Source: Calamus simplicifolius (taxonomy: Eukaryota > Streptophyta > Magnoliopsida > Arecales > Arecaceae). Taken from it: 64,000 nt of DNA. Made by a program: the position numbers and the translations under genes. Shown here piece by piece: positions 32,340 to 43,621 of this stretch (position 1 is the stretch's first letter; the number at the start of each line of letters is the position of its first letter). The notes under the pieces were generated by a model. That model searched no databases. It was not told the DNA's origin and was given only the letters and a program-made list of their open reading frames with translations. The stretch is taken from contig UESW01001519.1 of NCBI GenBank assembly GCA_900491605.1, positions 382,162 through 446,161 of the forward strand, read 5' to 3'.

Positions 32340-34556
32340 GATGGATTTCTCAACGCTCTCCTCCGCGTTTCGATACGTGTAGGAAAAGTCTTTTTAGAAA
32401 AAAAAAAATATATATATATATAAATTAGCAGAGTCAAAATTTCCAAACGGGAATCCAACGTATAATAATCCAATGCCAGAAGGTCAACGAAGAATAATAT
32501 CTCGACTCACAAGTTTCTCGAGGTCAAGCAAATATTTCCCCAGCCTCTCTCTTCGCAACGCTTTATTATTAAATTTCAGATTTGGCGTTGATGCCCAAGC
32601 CTTGACGTTAATTACGCATTCCTTAGCACAATATATTATCACTTATTTCGTTCCACCTTACGTAAACTATGCGTTTGAATAACTTCTCTGGTTGTGGTTA
32701 GTAGACTTGATCGATCATAGCGGCAAAATCGGCAATTGATGTATAAATTACACTTTATGATTTTATATTTAAAATACCACTTATTTTTTAGTATTATTAT
32801 TTTATATTATGTCCATGAAGCTTCCCACGGGAATAGAACAAGAGGTCGTTATATATATATATATATTAGTTCTAGAAGGGATTTTTCTAAGTCCACCCGC
32901 TCAATATTCAACACTCAACCTAACCGAAGACCAAGTATGAGATTGACTGAGTCTAGCATTTGTGATGCTAAGATATTGCAAACAGGATCCATCAGCGATG
33001 CGTACAAGAGCCTAGATCCCTTCATCTCTATAATCTTTATCTAACCCAATAATCCTGTAACCATTCCTATGAACTGATATTAAAGATTATCCAAGAGCAG
33101 TGATCATGGAGAGATTTTAAGGCTAATATGCCTCCATATATTAAAAAAAATCCGAATATTAGTTTTTATTATTATTATATTATAGTATAGTATAAAAATA
33201 TGTTATAATAATATTATATAAATATTATAATTTAATCTAAACATTGTAAAATAAATAATATGAAATTATAATTAAGTATTATGATAACTGTACATGTAAA
33301 ATATATCAAGATAGTTTTGGTACTATATGATTAGTGGTTTTGAATTTTCGTTATGTACCAAAAATAGTATATCAAATAGGTGTGGCAATTCATATTATTG
33401 TATTGTATTCATATGGTATTTAAGCTAAAGTATAATATCATATGAGTTAATATAATGTGACACGATTAATTAATCATATTAAAAATTCAAACAGGAATAT
33501 GACTTGATTATTAAATAGGCAACACAGACGCAAGTAGCATAAATATGATTATAATAAACAAATCATATTCTACTAATATAATATGACTAATTTAACATGA
33601 ATAGATATATGACTCACTTAATACTAACTTAATGGACACAAACCATTTAACATGACCTGCTTAATAAGATAAAAGTAATCTTTTCTATTTTTTATAATTA
33701 CTTATTAACTACTCTTTATATAAAAGGGAAAAATATATGAGAAGGCTAAGAAATTATTGATTAAATGGGTCTTGACTATGTTATATTTGGGTTAGCTGGT
33801 CAAATTTCATGTTATAATTGTGTCGACATAATTATGACACAAATCTATGTAAGGTCAACCCAAAACTATTTATTTGTATCGAATGTGAGTTGTGTTCCAT
33901 TGTCATACCCAATTATGCCATCCATATTATTAATCTAAGATCATACTAGGGTGATCGCATTTAAATTACCAAATATCATCTTAAATAATATATAAGAGTT
34001 CTATAATCCAAGCTAAAATTTGATGGTAATAATCAGCTTCTGGATCAAGTACCATAGCTTGGGCCAAAGTCATATGGGCCATCAGAGTTACACTAATTTT
34101 AATGAGAAAATAAAATAATTTAATATGCTACCTAAATCTGCTAACCATTTGACAGGCATCATCCATTGCCGCTTGGGCATTGAGGGTGGAGTGTGTATAT
34201 AGGACAGAGAAAGGTGGAGATCGGCTTCTTTTAATCTTATAAAGAAAAAAGCGCTGCCAGGGGCTGCAAAACCTTGTATCCTAAAAAATTAGTGTGGATG
34301 AAATTAAAGGAACTCAAGAAGCTGGGTTTGCACAAATTTGCCAATCATGTATTAAATAATCCTGATACTTCAGTAGTCAGTGTTCATAAAAGTTGTCATA
34401 ATGTCATCTTGTAAATATTTTCTTGGTGAGTGTTAGTATATAAATTTTTATTGACATCAAAATTTAACCTTCCATGCGTCAATTTAAAAAAATGCTTCAC
34501 TTTTCTGAACAACACATTCCATGCATGCTACTGACTTGCTTCCTACAAAAAAAAAA
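32340..34556. other. AT-rich intergenic stretch with TA microsatellites
   Basis: There are TA dinucleotide runs at 32408-32422 and 32851-32868. The rest has no supported gene; 33140-33310 is extremely AT-rich. One possible hAT-like element is listed separately. Confidence 0.4.
33380..33935. mobile_element. Possible hAT-like non-autonomous element
   Basis: The stretch is filled with words like TGACACGATTAATTAATCAT, CATTTAACATGACC and GTGTCGACATAATTATGACAC, of the sort seen in hAT-derived short elements of plants. Left GTGTGGCAATTCATA and right (inverted) GGATGGCATAATTGG share only a short core. No 8-bp duplication was found, so this is tentative. Confidence 0.25.
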
Positions 34557-35159
34557 AGGTGAGACACCCTCTAAAGCTCAAGTTAGTCAATACGAGGAAA
34601 GAAATAATCTTAGAGCTCTCTAGATAAGGCATGTTTTGAAAATCGGGTCGGATAACAAATTGACTTAACATTTGGGTCGCGAATCAGTCGGTTTGATCCG
34701 ATGAACCGGTTTGATCAAACGAAATAATATTATAATTAAATTTTAATTTAATAATATAAATAATAAAATATAAATATAATTTAAAAAAATTAAAAAAATT
34801 AAAAACCGGATTGGACCGGTTGAAACCCGGCCGGTTCAATGAATTTTTTGGTTTTTAACGGATCATATAAAAGTCAACTTTAATAATAAAACTAGACCGG
34901 ACTGATGATCGGCTTTCGATTGGATCGGCCAATCCGGTCCAATTTTCAAACATTGGGTAAGGGCTCCAAACTCTAAAAATGTTTTGAGAGAAGTTCTTTA
35001 CCTATGAGATATAGGACAATAGGCATTTTTGAGGAATAATATTGGAGTTGGACTCACCTTTTATAGATTTTGACAAATGTGATAGATTAGGCAGGAAGAG
35101 ATCATTTTTCTCAATTGGTTTGCTTAGACTTATGTAGATTGGCTTGAGCTCCAAATAAG
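34557..35159 (-). repeat. Old LTR-like fragment, left part
   Basis: GAGAC...CTC...GCTCAAGTTAGTCAATA near 34560-34600 recurs in similar form at 41210-41260, and in minus orientation resembles the U5 side of gypsy-type LTRs (CTTGAGC..CGGAG). The MITE at 34633 and the copia element at 35165 are inserted in it. The family is not identified. Confidence 0.35.
34633..34950. mobile_element. MITE with GTTTTGAAAATYGG-type inverted ends
   Basis: The left end GTTTTGAAAATCGGGTCGGA and the right end CCGGTCCAATTTTCAAA are imperfect inverted repeats of about 20 bp. CAT flanks both sides (34630-34632, 34951-34953 shown as CAT), a possible 3-bp duplication. The interior is AT-rich with inner GGACCGGTT and AACCGGCCGG-type blocks that could fold. 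No coding. Confidence 0.55.
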
Positions 35160-35164
35160 GATGG
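35160..35164. repeat. Target-site duplication GATGG, left copy
   Basis: GATGG is repeated exactly at 39226-39230. Confidence 0.85.
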
Positions 35165-35682
35165 TGTTGGGGTTTAGTCCCTGATGAACAGCAGTGAGAT
35201 TCCCCGTTGAACAAGAACCAAAGATTTCTAATCCTTTTACCAACGATCAGATTCGTTCCTTTGAACCAGAGTTCAAACCACCACAACCCTTCTTACTTCC
35301 CTAAGGATTTTTAGTTTAATAAAAATCTGATTCAAAGAATAGCCCCTCTTCTTGAGAAGAGATTTTATTGGTGCTGAATTAATTGCACTAGAATTAATTC
35401 CTCTTTTCTTCTTTGCTGGAATCCCCTGTTCACGTGGATTTTCTTCCCAGCCTTCACATAGTCAATTTCTTTCTGTGAACGTGAGTCTCCTGGGCTTCCA
35501 CGCTCAACGTCCAAGGCTTTCACGACTCAAAAAAAACTCTCATGGACTAACCCTATGAGATTAAACTAATCCCCAAGCCCGTATACACCCGTAACTTGAT
35601 TTAATCTCAACCCTTGGACTAAAACCCAGCCCAATACAAGTTAGCCCACCTGGGTCTTGATAGCACCACACCAGGCCCAACA
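35165..35682 (-). repeat. 3' LTR of RT-deleted copia (518 bp, internally deleted)
   Basis: The outer parts match the right LTR, but about 280 bases (right-LTR region around 38780-39070) are absent here. The plus-strand sequence ATCTCTACCTTGGTG just right of 35682 is the complement of the polypurine tract. Confidence 0.85.
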
Positions 35683-35697
35683 ATCTCTACCTTGGTG
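35683..35697 (-). promoter_or_regulatory. Polypurine tract of RT-deleted copia
   Basis: On the minus strand CACCAAGGTAGAGAT directly precedes the LTR start. Confidence 0.6.
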
Positions 35698-35699
35698 CT

Positions 35700-36100
35700 T
35701 TCAAGGCCTCAGCACATCCATCGTGTCCATCAGCTGCAATCCTTACGAAAACTGTCCCGTAAAAAAACCTTGGTCAATGTATTGCTGGGTTCTCCTTGAC
35801 ATGTACCTTCACCAGCTCCATTCCACCTTCTTCCATAAGCTCTCTGTAGTCGAAGCCTTCCCTCCGAAAGTATCCTCTGGCCACTAGTCCTGCCTTGTAC
35901 TTGATACCTCCTTGCTCTGAAGGCCCTTTCTTGCGCTGATAAACCCATTTGCAATCAATGGGTTTCTTTCCTTGTGGCAGCTGGACCACCTGCCACGTGC
36001 CAGTGCTATAGAGAGACTATATCTCCTCTGCCATAGCCTGCATCTCCTGCCATAGCCTGGACCTCTCCACAGCCTCCTCATAGGTGTAAGGGTCTCCATT
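35700..36100 (-). pseudogene. Reverse transcriptase N-terminal stub
   Basis: The minus-strand frames contain LPQGKKPIDCKWVYQRKKG, GLVARGYFRREGFDY and nearby shifted pieces, i.e. the fingers part of copia RT with the KWVY and ARGY motifs. The sequence ends before the catalytic YVDD box, and RNase H is absent. The element therefore cannot copy itself. Confidence 0.75.
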
Positions 36101-36381
36101 CGATATCATCAAGGCATATGACACCGAATCCTCGAAGCCGTATCAAACTGGTGGTCGCACGTTTCTCCTGGGCCTATGCAGTGCGATCCCAATATCAGTC
36201 CCCTGCCTAGCTACATCCTCCTGAGTCCTCTGCTCAGCTGCATCTTGCTGAACTTCCTGGCTTCTGACCCCTCTACTAGTCCTCTCCACCTGAATCTTAA
36301 ATCTTCTGGTCCACTAGCAAATGGCACGACTGTGTAGGAGGTCATCTAACTAGTGTTACCGTGTTCCTCCTCCTATAGTCC

Positions 36382-37290
36382 CTATTGTGCATCTATACCA
36401 TCTTTGCTTCGAAGGATCATGCTCTCATCAAAGGTCACATCTTTGCTGATGAAAACCTTCTTCTCCAAGGGATCCCACAACTGATACCCCTTGATTCCAT
36501 GCGGGTAGCCCAAGAATACCATCTTCTTAGACCTGGCATCCAACTTACTCCGCTCTCCAGCACCAACATGCACATATGCCGTGCATCCAAACACCCTCAG
36601 ATGGTTCAGGCTTATCTTCCCTCCAGACCATATCTCCTCTGAAATGCCTCCATCCAACCTGGTGTGCGGTGACCGATTGACCAAGTAGCTAGCTGCACCT
36701 ACTGCGTCAACCCAGAACATCTTTGGAAGCCCTACCTAGCCTCAAGCACCTTGCTTTTTCCAACAATGTTCTGTTCATTCTCTCAGCCACCCCTTTCTGT
36801 TGAGAAGTTTCCATTACCGAGAAGTGCCTTTTGATACCCCACTCCTCATAAAATCTATGGAACTCCCTGCTGGTATATTCCCTGCCGCTGTCTGACCTCA
36901 GACACTTCACATTCCTATCCTGCTCCTTCTCCACCTCAGCCTTTCAGATTCTGAACTTGGTGAAGACCTCTGATTTCTCCTTCATGAAGTAAATCCACTG
37001 CTTTCCTGAGAAATCATCTATCAAGGTAAAAAAGTATCTGGCCCCATTCCTTGCAGAAACCAGGGCTAGTCCCCAGACATCCATGTGTACTAACTCCAGG
37101 GGTTCTGCACTCCTAGCTATGCTGACCAAGAACTGCACACTCCTCTACTTCCCCATCTGACATGGCTCACAGATCTCCATGACTCCACCACTCAGGTCCG
37201 GAAGTCGTCCTCTCTTGCTCAGTTCTTTCATCCTCCTGTTTCTATGTGGCCTAGGCGGTAATGCCACATCCTGTACACATCCCAAGGATC
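36382..37290 (-). pseudogene. Copia integrase, broken into frames
   Basis: Minus-strand pieces in order are 37138-36944 (PLELVHMDVWGLALVSARNG and YFFTLIDDFSGKQWIYFMK, first Asp), 36934-36707 (CLRSDSGREYTSREFHRFYE, second Asp; QKGVAERMNRTLLEKA, Glu) and 36720-36382 (FWVDAVGAASYLVNRSPHT, LRVFGCTAYVHV, MVFLGYPHGIKGYQLWDP). The DD-E triad residues are visible. A frameshift and stops separate the pieces. It performs cDNA integration in active relatives. Confidence 0.85.
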
Positions 37291-37674
37291 CTATTCCACA
37301 GCTGCTACCTCAGATTTTCCTATCACCACAGAGCCCTCCAACCTGTATAGGTTGTTCTCCAGCCTTCTCTCTCTCATCACCACCATAGCTCCATTGGAGA
37401 TGTTCAAAACTCCACCCCAAGCATGACTGCTGAAGCTGAATCTAGTCTGCTCCAGGTACCCCAATGACACCATATTTTTCTTGAGTTCTGGAACATGCTT
37501 TACGCTGGTAAGAGTGCGCACCATGCCATCAAACATCCTCACCCTCACTGTGCCAATCCCTATCACCTTGCAAGGGTGATCATCTCCAAGAGCCACACAC
37601 TCCTCATCAACCTCTGTGTAAGTACTGAACCATGACCGGTTGGGAGTGTAATGATGAGAACAAGCTGAATCCAA
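37291..37674 (-). pseudogene. Copia protease and GAG-pre-integrase segment
   Basis: The 127-codon minus-strand frame reads MDSACSHHYTPNRSWFSTY, where the usual catalytic DSG is D-S-A. It continues with TVRVRMFDGMVRTLTSVKHV, PELKKNMVSLGYL and the start of the GAG-pre-integrase domain. The Gly-to-Ala change would weaken the protease. Confidence 0.8.
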
Positions 37675-37677
37675 GGT

Positions 37678-38383
37678 TCACAACTCTGTACTGTAACTGT
37701 GATCATCTGATACCACCAAGAGATCATCCTCCACCTCCTGGCCTGCAACTGTACTCACAAACTCAGATCCTTCCTTTTCTCCCTTTTTAAACTTAGGACA
37801 ATCCCTTTTAAAATGTCCTATCTCACCACACTTATAGCACTTAGCCTTCCTGGACTGTAACCATTCCCTAGGCCTGCTCCTATCCCTGCCTCTGCCTGAC
37901 CTTTCCCTAACTGATAGACCCTCCTGGAAATAGCTTCCTTGGTCATTCTCTCCCTCTGTCATTCATCCGAAGCACCGAGACAATATCTTCATAAAACAAT
38001 GTCTCCTTCCCGTAGAGTAGCATCGTGACCAATGAGTCATGTGATGTGGGCAGCGAACACAATAGCAAAAGTGCATTATCTTCCTCCTCCATCTTGACCC
38101 CGATATTCAGCAATTCATTGCTCACCTGGTCGAACACCTGGATGTGGCCTACACATCTCCATCTTCTGGCATCCGAAGGTTGTAGAGGCGCTTCTTCAAC
38201 ATCAACTTGTTGCACATATTCTTCCCATATAGAGCAACTTCGACTAGAGTCCCTTCGGATCTTCTCCTCCAGTACTGAATAAAGGACCGAATCTGCCAGA
38301 CATCCCCTGATCATTGAACATGCCTTCTTGTTTCTGAACCAATCAGGCTCGTTCCTGAACCAGGCTATAAGATATCCAAACAA
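37678..38383 (-). pseudogene. gag: Copia gag with CCHC zinc knuckle
   Basis: Two minus-strand frames are involved. The first, 38383-37943, holds the capsid part (WEEYVQQVDVEEAP, VFDQVSNELLNIGVKMEEED, ALLLLCSLPTSHDSLVTMLL). The second, 37962-37678, holds the nucleocapsid CYKCGEIGHFKRDCPKF, a good CX2CX4HX4C knuckle. A frame change lies near 37950. The N-terminal third of a usual copia gag is partly lost near 38300. Confidence 0.85.
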
Positions 38384-38408
38384 CTACTTCTTGTTTATGA
38401 TTTCTAAA

Positions 38409-38424
38409 CCAGGCTTTGATACCA
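38409..38424 (-). promoter_or_regulatory. Primer-binding site of RT-deleted copia
   Basis: On the minus strand TGGTATCAAAGCCTGG lies two bases from the 5' LTR end. Confidence 0.8.
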
Positions 38425-38426
38425 CT

Positions 38427-39225
38427 TGTTGGGGTTTAGTCCCTGATGAACAGCAGTGGGATTCCCGTTGAACAAGAACCAAGAATTTCTAATCCTTTTA
38501 CCAATGATCAGATTCGTTTCTTTGAACCAGAGTTCAAACCACCACAACCTTTCTTACTTCCCTAAGGATTTTTAGTTTAATAAAAATCTGATTCAAAGAA
38601 CAGCCCCGCTTCTTGAGAAGAGATTTTATGGCGCTGGAATTAATTGCATTGAATTAATTCCTCTTTTCTTCTTTGCTGAAATCTCCTTGTTCACGTGGAT
38701 TTTCTTCCCAGCCTTTACGTAGTCAGTTTCTTTCCATGAACGTGAGTCTCCTGGGCTTCCACGCTCAACGTCCAAGGCTTCCATTGAAGGTCTCCTAGGC
38801 TTCCACGCTCAACGTCCAAGAGTTTGTCTCCACTCTCCACGTCTTCACATTCTCCGCGAGCATCCGCAAAGCCATACGTTCTCCGCAAGCGTCCACGAAG
38901 CCAATGAGCGTTCCAAGGGTCCCGATCCTATTTTGGGAGGATAGAGAAAGGAGAAGAGAGGAGATAGGCTGCCGCCCTTGTGATGAGAAATAATTTCTGG
39001 AAGAAAGGAATTTGTTTTCTATTCCTTCAAACTAGAGTTTAAATACATTCACGAAATGGGCCAGGCCCAGACTCAACAAAAACTCCCATGGACTAACCTA
39101 TGAGATTAAACTAATCCCCAAGCCCGTATACACCCGTGACTTGATTTAATCTCAACCCTTGGAATAAAACCCAGCCCAATATAAGTTAGCCCACTGGCCT
39201 TAATAGCACCACACCAGGCCCAACA
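38427..39225 (-). repeat. 5' LTR of RT-deleted copia (799 bp)
   Basis: This is the full version of the LTR, including the roughly 280-bp part missing from the left copy. That part carries a repeated phrase CTTCCACGCTCAACGTCCAAG and TTCTCCGC words. Confidence 0.88.
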
Positions 39226-39230
39226 GATGG
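39226..39230. repeat. Target-site duplication GATGG, right copy
   Basis: Exact match to 35160-35164. Confidence 0.85.
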
Positions 39231-40061
39231 CACTCCTTCGAGGTTGGCAACATATTCGAAGTAAAGAGGCAGACCAATAAATTAGGAAAGGTAAGCCATG
39301 TCATGCCTCATTGTCTATCTAGAGTCATTGTGGTTATTTAGCCAAGCTGGCATATTTTCTTTGGTCCACATCAATAATCCAAGTCAAATTAGTCTACATT
39401 AGTTGGCCCCTACTTTTAGGAGTTGAGTTTATTTTGTGCTTAAGCCGTGAAAATAGCTCATTTTGATGCTTTGTCTAGTTTCATTTAGGCTTACTGGCTT
39501 CTTTTAAGATGACCATGTTATGGCTTTCTACTTAAGCCTTTGAGCCATCTATCGGCTTCCTAGAGCTAGGCTATCTAGTAGCTCATCTTTTAAAATTTTG
39601 ATAGGAGAGTCGTTTAGTGACTTAAGCCATCTTATAGCTCGACATTAATATGTTAAGATTATTAGTGTCCTCGATTGTGTCAGCACCTTTAGTCTAAAGA
39701 ATGTAGTTTGGACATGATCGAGCTATTACGTAGCTTGGTAATTAGAATGGTTCAGAATCATACCACTATTAGATGGCATTTGTTGTTTGTTTGATGTGAT
39801 CATTCTATGATCATTGCATGAATCTTGAAGAAGGCAGAGTTTGTTAGGTGGCTCATGACTTACTAGGATATCACCTCATCTTCAGCGTCATTATTAAATA
39901 TAACTAATAATTTTCTATGCCACTATATTAATGTTGATAAACCATAGAGCTATCATTATAGTTCTCTAGGAAATGGGGCCACATGGCAATAATACATTTG
40001 GTACGCACAAGCGCCATGGTAGTGGTTCGGTTCTTGCACCTTGTCTCTCCTTTCCCTTGAC

Positions 40062-40068
40062 TATATAA
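40062..40068 (+). promoter_or_regulatory. TATA-like box in old LTR-like fragment
   Basis: GACTATATAACAAGAG is set in a pyrimidine-rich stretch (CTCTCCTTTCCC) like many LTR core promoters. No downstream ORF is evident. Confidence 0.3.
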
Positions 40069-41273
40069 CAAGAGGGATCCTTGATCACTCTATTTTTTTT
40101 GTTCGAGAGGTGAGACAGCCTATTTTCTCAGAGCTTAGGTTGGCTACCTACTAGAGTCTTTAGCTCAATTCTCCTTTCTCTAATTCACTTTTGATGTAGA
40201 GTAGATACGTCCTTTCTTGTAGGTTGGTTTTGACAAGGATGTTGAAGCCTTATTAGTTGAGGAAGTTAGCTTTTTGATCAAGGATGAGTTGTCAAGGATT
40301 CATAGGTCATTCTTCATCTCCAAGTCAAATCATTTATCTCAACATGGCCTCAAGGATAGAGCATCCAACTAAGGAGAGGGCCAGCTCTACCTATATAAGG
40401 ATTCCCTTAGGGTAGGGCTCCAACTTCCCATTCCTCACTTCATAATTCACCTTCTTACTCTCTATAATATCAATTTGACCTCATTAGTGCTGAACTTGGT
40501 GCACATCATTATAGGCTTTTTAGTCTTAGTTTCTTAGCTTAGATTGAGTCTAGTCTTGCATTTATTCCAAGTTATCTTTATTATCAAGCTTCACCCTCTA
40601 CCTCTTGGCTCGAAGAGGTAAGAGAGTCTTTATAGAAAACCTTTCTTCCATTTGGATACTTCTTCATTACCTATGAATGCTCTTGGCCATTTAATATGGC
40701 TTGGAAGGAACCAAACTTAAAACTGAATAGAGTCTCCCACCTTTTTGGTGAGGAGGATGAGGTTCATTGTCATCTGTCTAGGCCAATCCTCCAAGGATAA
40801 TGGATCTTCTAACCAAGGCAGCCCTGGTATGAGTGAAACGTAGCTTGACCCTTGAGGTGTTGTATCTTTCTTTTTCAACCATTTTTTTTTAATTACTAGC
40901 CAGGATAATGTTTTTTTTCTTTTTGTAAACATGCCTCAATTTAAGGGTCTTAAGTAGGTGCTTAAGCATAAGAAGATTGAGACCAGCTTTTTAGCAGCAC
41001 TAACAACATGCGAGGAGAAGGGTTCTTCTACCCTTGCACATCCTCTAACTGGGGTCCTATACAGGCCTCTAAGAAAACATCCTTAGGAGTCCAAATTGAA
41101 CTCCAATGCGAAGCTATATCTCTCTAGTGTCAGGTAGTGATAAAAAACCACATCAAGATCAAGAAAACGATGCCTGAAGTTCCTACCCTCAAAGAGAAAT
41201 ATTAGGGAGACTCTCCGATGCTCAAGTTAGCTAATATAAGAAAACAAAGAGCCTCAGAGCCACTTCATTGAGA

Positions 41274-41278
41274 ATGAT
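41274..41278. repeat. Target-site duplication ATGAT of SIRE-B, left copy
   Basis: Repeated exactly at 51548-51552. Confidence 0.9.
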
Positions 41279-42760
41279 TGTTGGCCCAGATGACAACCCA
41301 AGAGGGGGGGGGGGGAATTGGGTTCTTTAAAAAATTTAACCTCAAAAAAAATTGTTTGCTTAAGATGAATGAAAGTAAATGCAATGCAAATATAAAGCAC
41401 AATCAATGAGATAGAGATAGAGATAGAGACAATAGAAGCACGGCAAACACAAAGATTTTATAGTGGTTCGGTGTATCCAACACCTACGTCCACTCCCAAG
41501 ATCCACTTGGGTCCACACTATAATCTCCTCGATTACAGCCGAGTTGTTTTACAAGCTCACAACCCAAACTTGTTGTTTTACCCGGGATCACAACGAACCC
41601 AGCCGGTTTTTCGGGCTCACCAGCACACAACCCTAAACTCAAGCTAATCTAGCTTGACCCGAGGTAAACAACCTCCACTAGTTCAATCCCTTTGATTGAA
41701 CTAGGCACAAACAAAAAGAATATAGTTTTTCAAAGATACACAGCTCCTCAATGAGCAAATATTCAAAAAAAGTAAACAAGTTTAGAAAAGCCTGATTTGA
41801 AGTTGTTTGGCTTTGAGCTTTTCTTCTTTTCTCTTCTCCCTTTGGAATGATGAATCAAGCCTCAGCTTTAATCCCTCACAGTCGTTGCAGTTGAGAAGAT
41901 TGGAAATGGAAGAAACAGAGCTTTTTCTTCAATTTGGGAAATCCACCGATTTTTGATTTGAACGCCTTGGATTCCTCTTTGAGCTTTTTGGAGTGGAAGG
42001 ATTTGAGTTTGAAGGTTTTCTCTTGGATTTCAGGCTCAGGTTTCTCGGATTTTTGATTTGAAATATTTCTCTTTTCCGTTCTCTTTTTCTCTCTCTTTCT
42101 TTTTCAAACGGGTGTTTTTCCCCTTTTTATAGATTTTCTTCAATCCATTTTTGGGATGAAACTAGCCGTTGGAGTGTACCTGGAAACAAAATATATCCGT
42201 TAGAAATTAGGTAAAAAGGAAATATTACCGTTAGAGCTGATCTGGCATTTTAAATTTTCGTCCCAGTCAGGTTGGAGTCGGCTCCAACTTTTCAGGTGTC
42301 GGCTCCAGATCGTTTTACCAAAAATAGAAATTTCGAGTTCGTTGAGGAGTCGGCTCCGAAAAAGTAAGTGTCGGCTCGCCATCGTCAGGTGTCGGCTCCC
42401 AAAACTGTAGGTGTCGGCTCCAGGATGCTCAAAAAATCAACGTTCTGTCCCCGCATCGGAGTCGGCTCCAGACACTGTAAGTGTCGACTCCGAAACTCTA
42501 GGTGTCTCCTCCTCCGGATTGTATCAAAAATCAGATTAAAATTGAATTGGCCATGGGGTCGGCTCCAGACTTTCTAGGTGTCGACTCCAAGCTCTGAAAC
42601 TTTGAAATCTCTGATTTGTATTTGATTCAAAATTCATTTCTTAATTCCTTTAAATTGATCAAATAAATTTAAGTCCTGAAACACTTATAAAATCCATTAG
42701 TAATCAAATAAATATACTCAATTCCTTTATTAATCATCAAAATCAATAAATGGATCAACA
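41279..42760 (-). repeat. 3' LTR of SIRE-B
   Basis: On the minus strand it begins TGTTGATCC at 42760 and ends GGGCCAACA at 41279. The U3 part (about 42260-42590) carries ten RYCGAC-type motifs. A run of twelve G on the plus strand near 41304 replaces eight in the other LTR. Confidence 0.93.
42277..42585. promoter_or_regulatory. RYCGAC motif array in 3' LTR (U3)
   Basis: On the plus strand GTCGGC starts at 42277, 42298, 42349, 42370, 42391, 42413, 42461 and 42558, and GTCGAC at 42483 and 42580. Most lie within GGAGTCGGCTCC or GGTGTCGGCTCC, and neighbours are 21-22 bp apart. The minus-strand core GCCGAC equals the DRE/CRT core bound by CBF/DREB factors. Binding is inferred. Confidence 0.65.
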
Positions 42761-42774
42761 ATCTCCCCCTTTTT
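42761..42774 (-). promoter_or_regulatory. Main polypurine tract of SIRE-B
   Basis: On the minus strand AAAAAGGGGGAGAT abuts the 3' LTR. Confidence 0.88.
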
Positions 42775-42847
42775 GATGATTATAAAAACATTGAGTATAT
42801 GCATAGAATTCTTAAATTAAAAAATTATCAAGGAAGTGATCTTCACG

Positions 42848-43152
42848 AGTAAGCTCCCCCTGAATAAGGTAGCTCCCCCTATGAAGTTCAAATTATTCTT
42901 CCTCTTACTTTACATATTTGGTACTTAAGATTTCTTTATGCATAGTCAAATCAATTTGATTATTAATCCACATCAATTAAATAACTCAATATCATATTAA
43001 TCAATTAACTTCATTAATGTTTTCATATTAATCAATTAATAACTTCATATTAAACAATTAATGCAACATAACTTTCTCCCCTTTAATGCAATTAACAATA
43101 TAACTTTCTCCCTCTTAATGCATATACAACCATAATTCTCTCCCCCTTTTTT
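42848..43152 (-). promoter_or_regulatory. Additional polypurine tracts upstream of 3' LTR
   Basis: On the minus strand, AGGGGGAGC-like tracts occur near 42852, 42873, 43074, 43108 and 43140. Multiple PPTs before the 3' LTR are a known Sirevirus trait. Which ones prime is not knowable here. Confidence 0.6.
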
Positions 43153-43332
43153 GTAATCAACAAAAAGGTAAAGAATATTTCATATTGCATCAAAAGATAA
43201 TTTCATTTCAACAAAAGTCAAGTATTACATAAAAAATACTCATTCATCAAAATATAGCTTTCATTACATCAACATAAACTTCATTACATCAAAATGTAAA
43301 CTACATTTCATCAAAATTAAACATTCATTACA

Positions 43333-43533
43333 TCAAAAGTTCTTCCTCACTATTCTTGTTAAATGATCTACAATATTTTTCATTCCATCACATTGAAGCT
43401 TAACATAGTCTTTAAGTCTCTCATCAACAAATGTGCAAGCTGTTGAGATTTTATCTTGAAGCTCGGCGTTGCACCTTGAATAAGTTTCACTATCTCCACA
43501 AATCTCTTTAAGTTCTTCAAAGATATTCTTCAA
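43333..43533 (-). pseudogene. C-terminal helical tail of third ORF (separate frame)
   Basis: The minus-strand frame of 66 codons (MKNIFEELKEICGDSETYSR, LQDKISTACTFVDERLKDYV) is rich in charged and hydrophobic residues in heptad-like order, compatible with a coiled coil. It follows the 44701-43622 remnants after a gap with stops and could be their original tail. Confidence 0.4.
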
Positions 43534-43621
43534 ATCACCACTTAAAGATTCTGCAGAGGAGTTGAGAGTTGATTCAATTTTGCAATCCGATCATCAAGTG
43601 AATAAAGTGATTCTTTTATAT

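Larger units (their letters stand above)
35165..39225 (-). mobile_element. Copia element with deleted RT and RNase H
   Basis: The LTRs (TGTTGGGCCTGGTG...ACCCCAACA on the minus strand) are flanked by the exact duplication GATGG. The minus strand reads from the LTR at 39225 through PBS, gag, zinc knuckle, protease and integrase to the first part of RT, then directly into the polypurine tract and 3' LTR at 35682. Nearly all RT and RNase H are missing. It inserted into an older LTR-like fragment. Confidence 0.9.
39231..41278. other. Old LTR-like fragment, right part; no gene found
   Basis: This is the continuation of the fragment at 34557. It has no protein motifs; a phrase near 41210-41265 (GACTCTCC...GCTCAAGTTAGCTAATA) repeats one near 34560, suggesting two LTR copies of one old element. 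A TATA-like box is listed separately. Confidence 0.35.

Noticed and set aside
32408..32422. TA runs (also 32851-32868) as TATA boxes for a gene
   Set aside because: They are simple microsatellites without a supported gene at a suitable distance.
36385..38282. Plus-strand ORFs over the 35165-39225 element
   Set aside because: They are antisense to recognisable integrase and gag reading frames.
41298..41320. G12 run as a G-quadruplex control element
   Set aside because: The other LTR has only eight G, the difference looks like homopolymer slippage or an assembly error, and no other G-runs are nearby.
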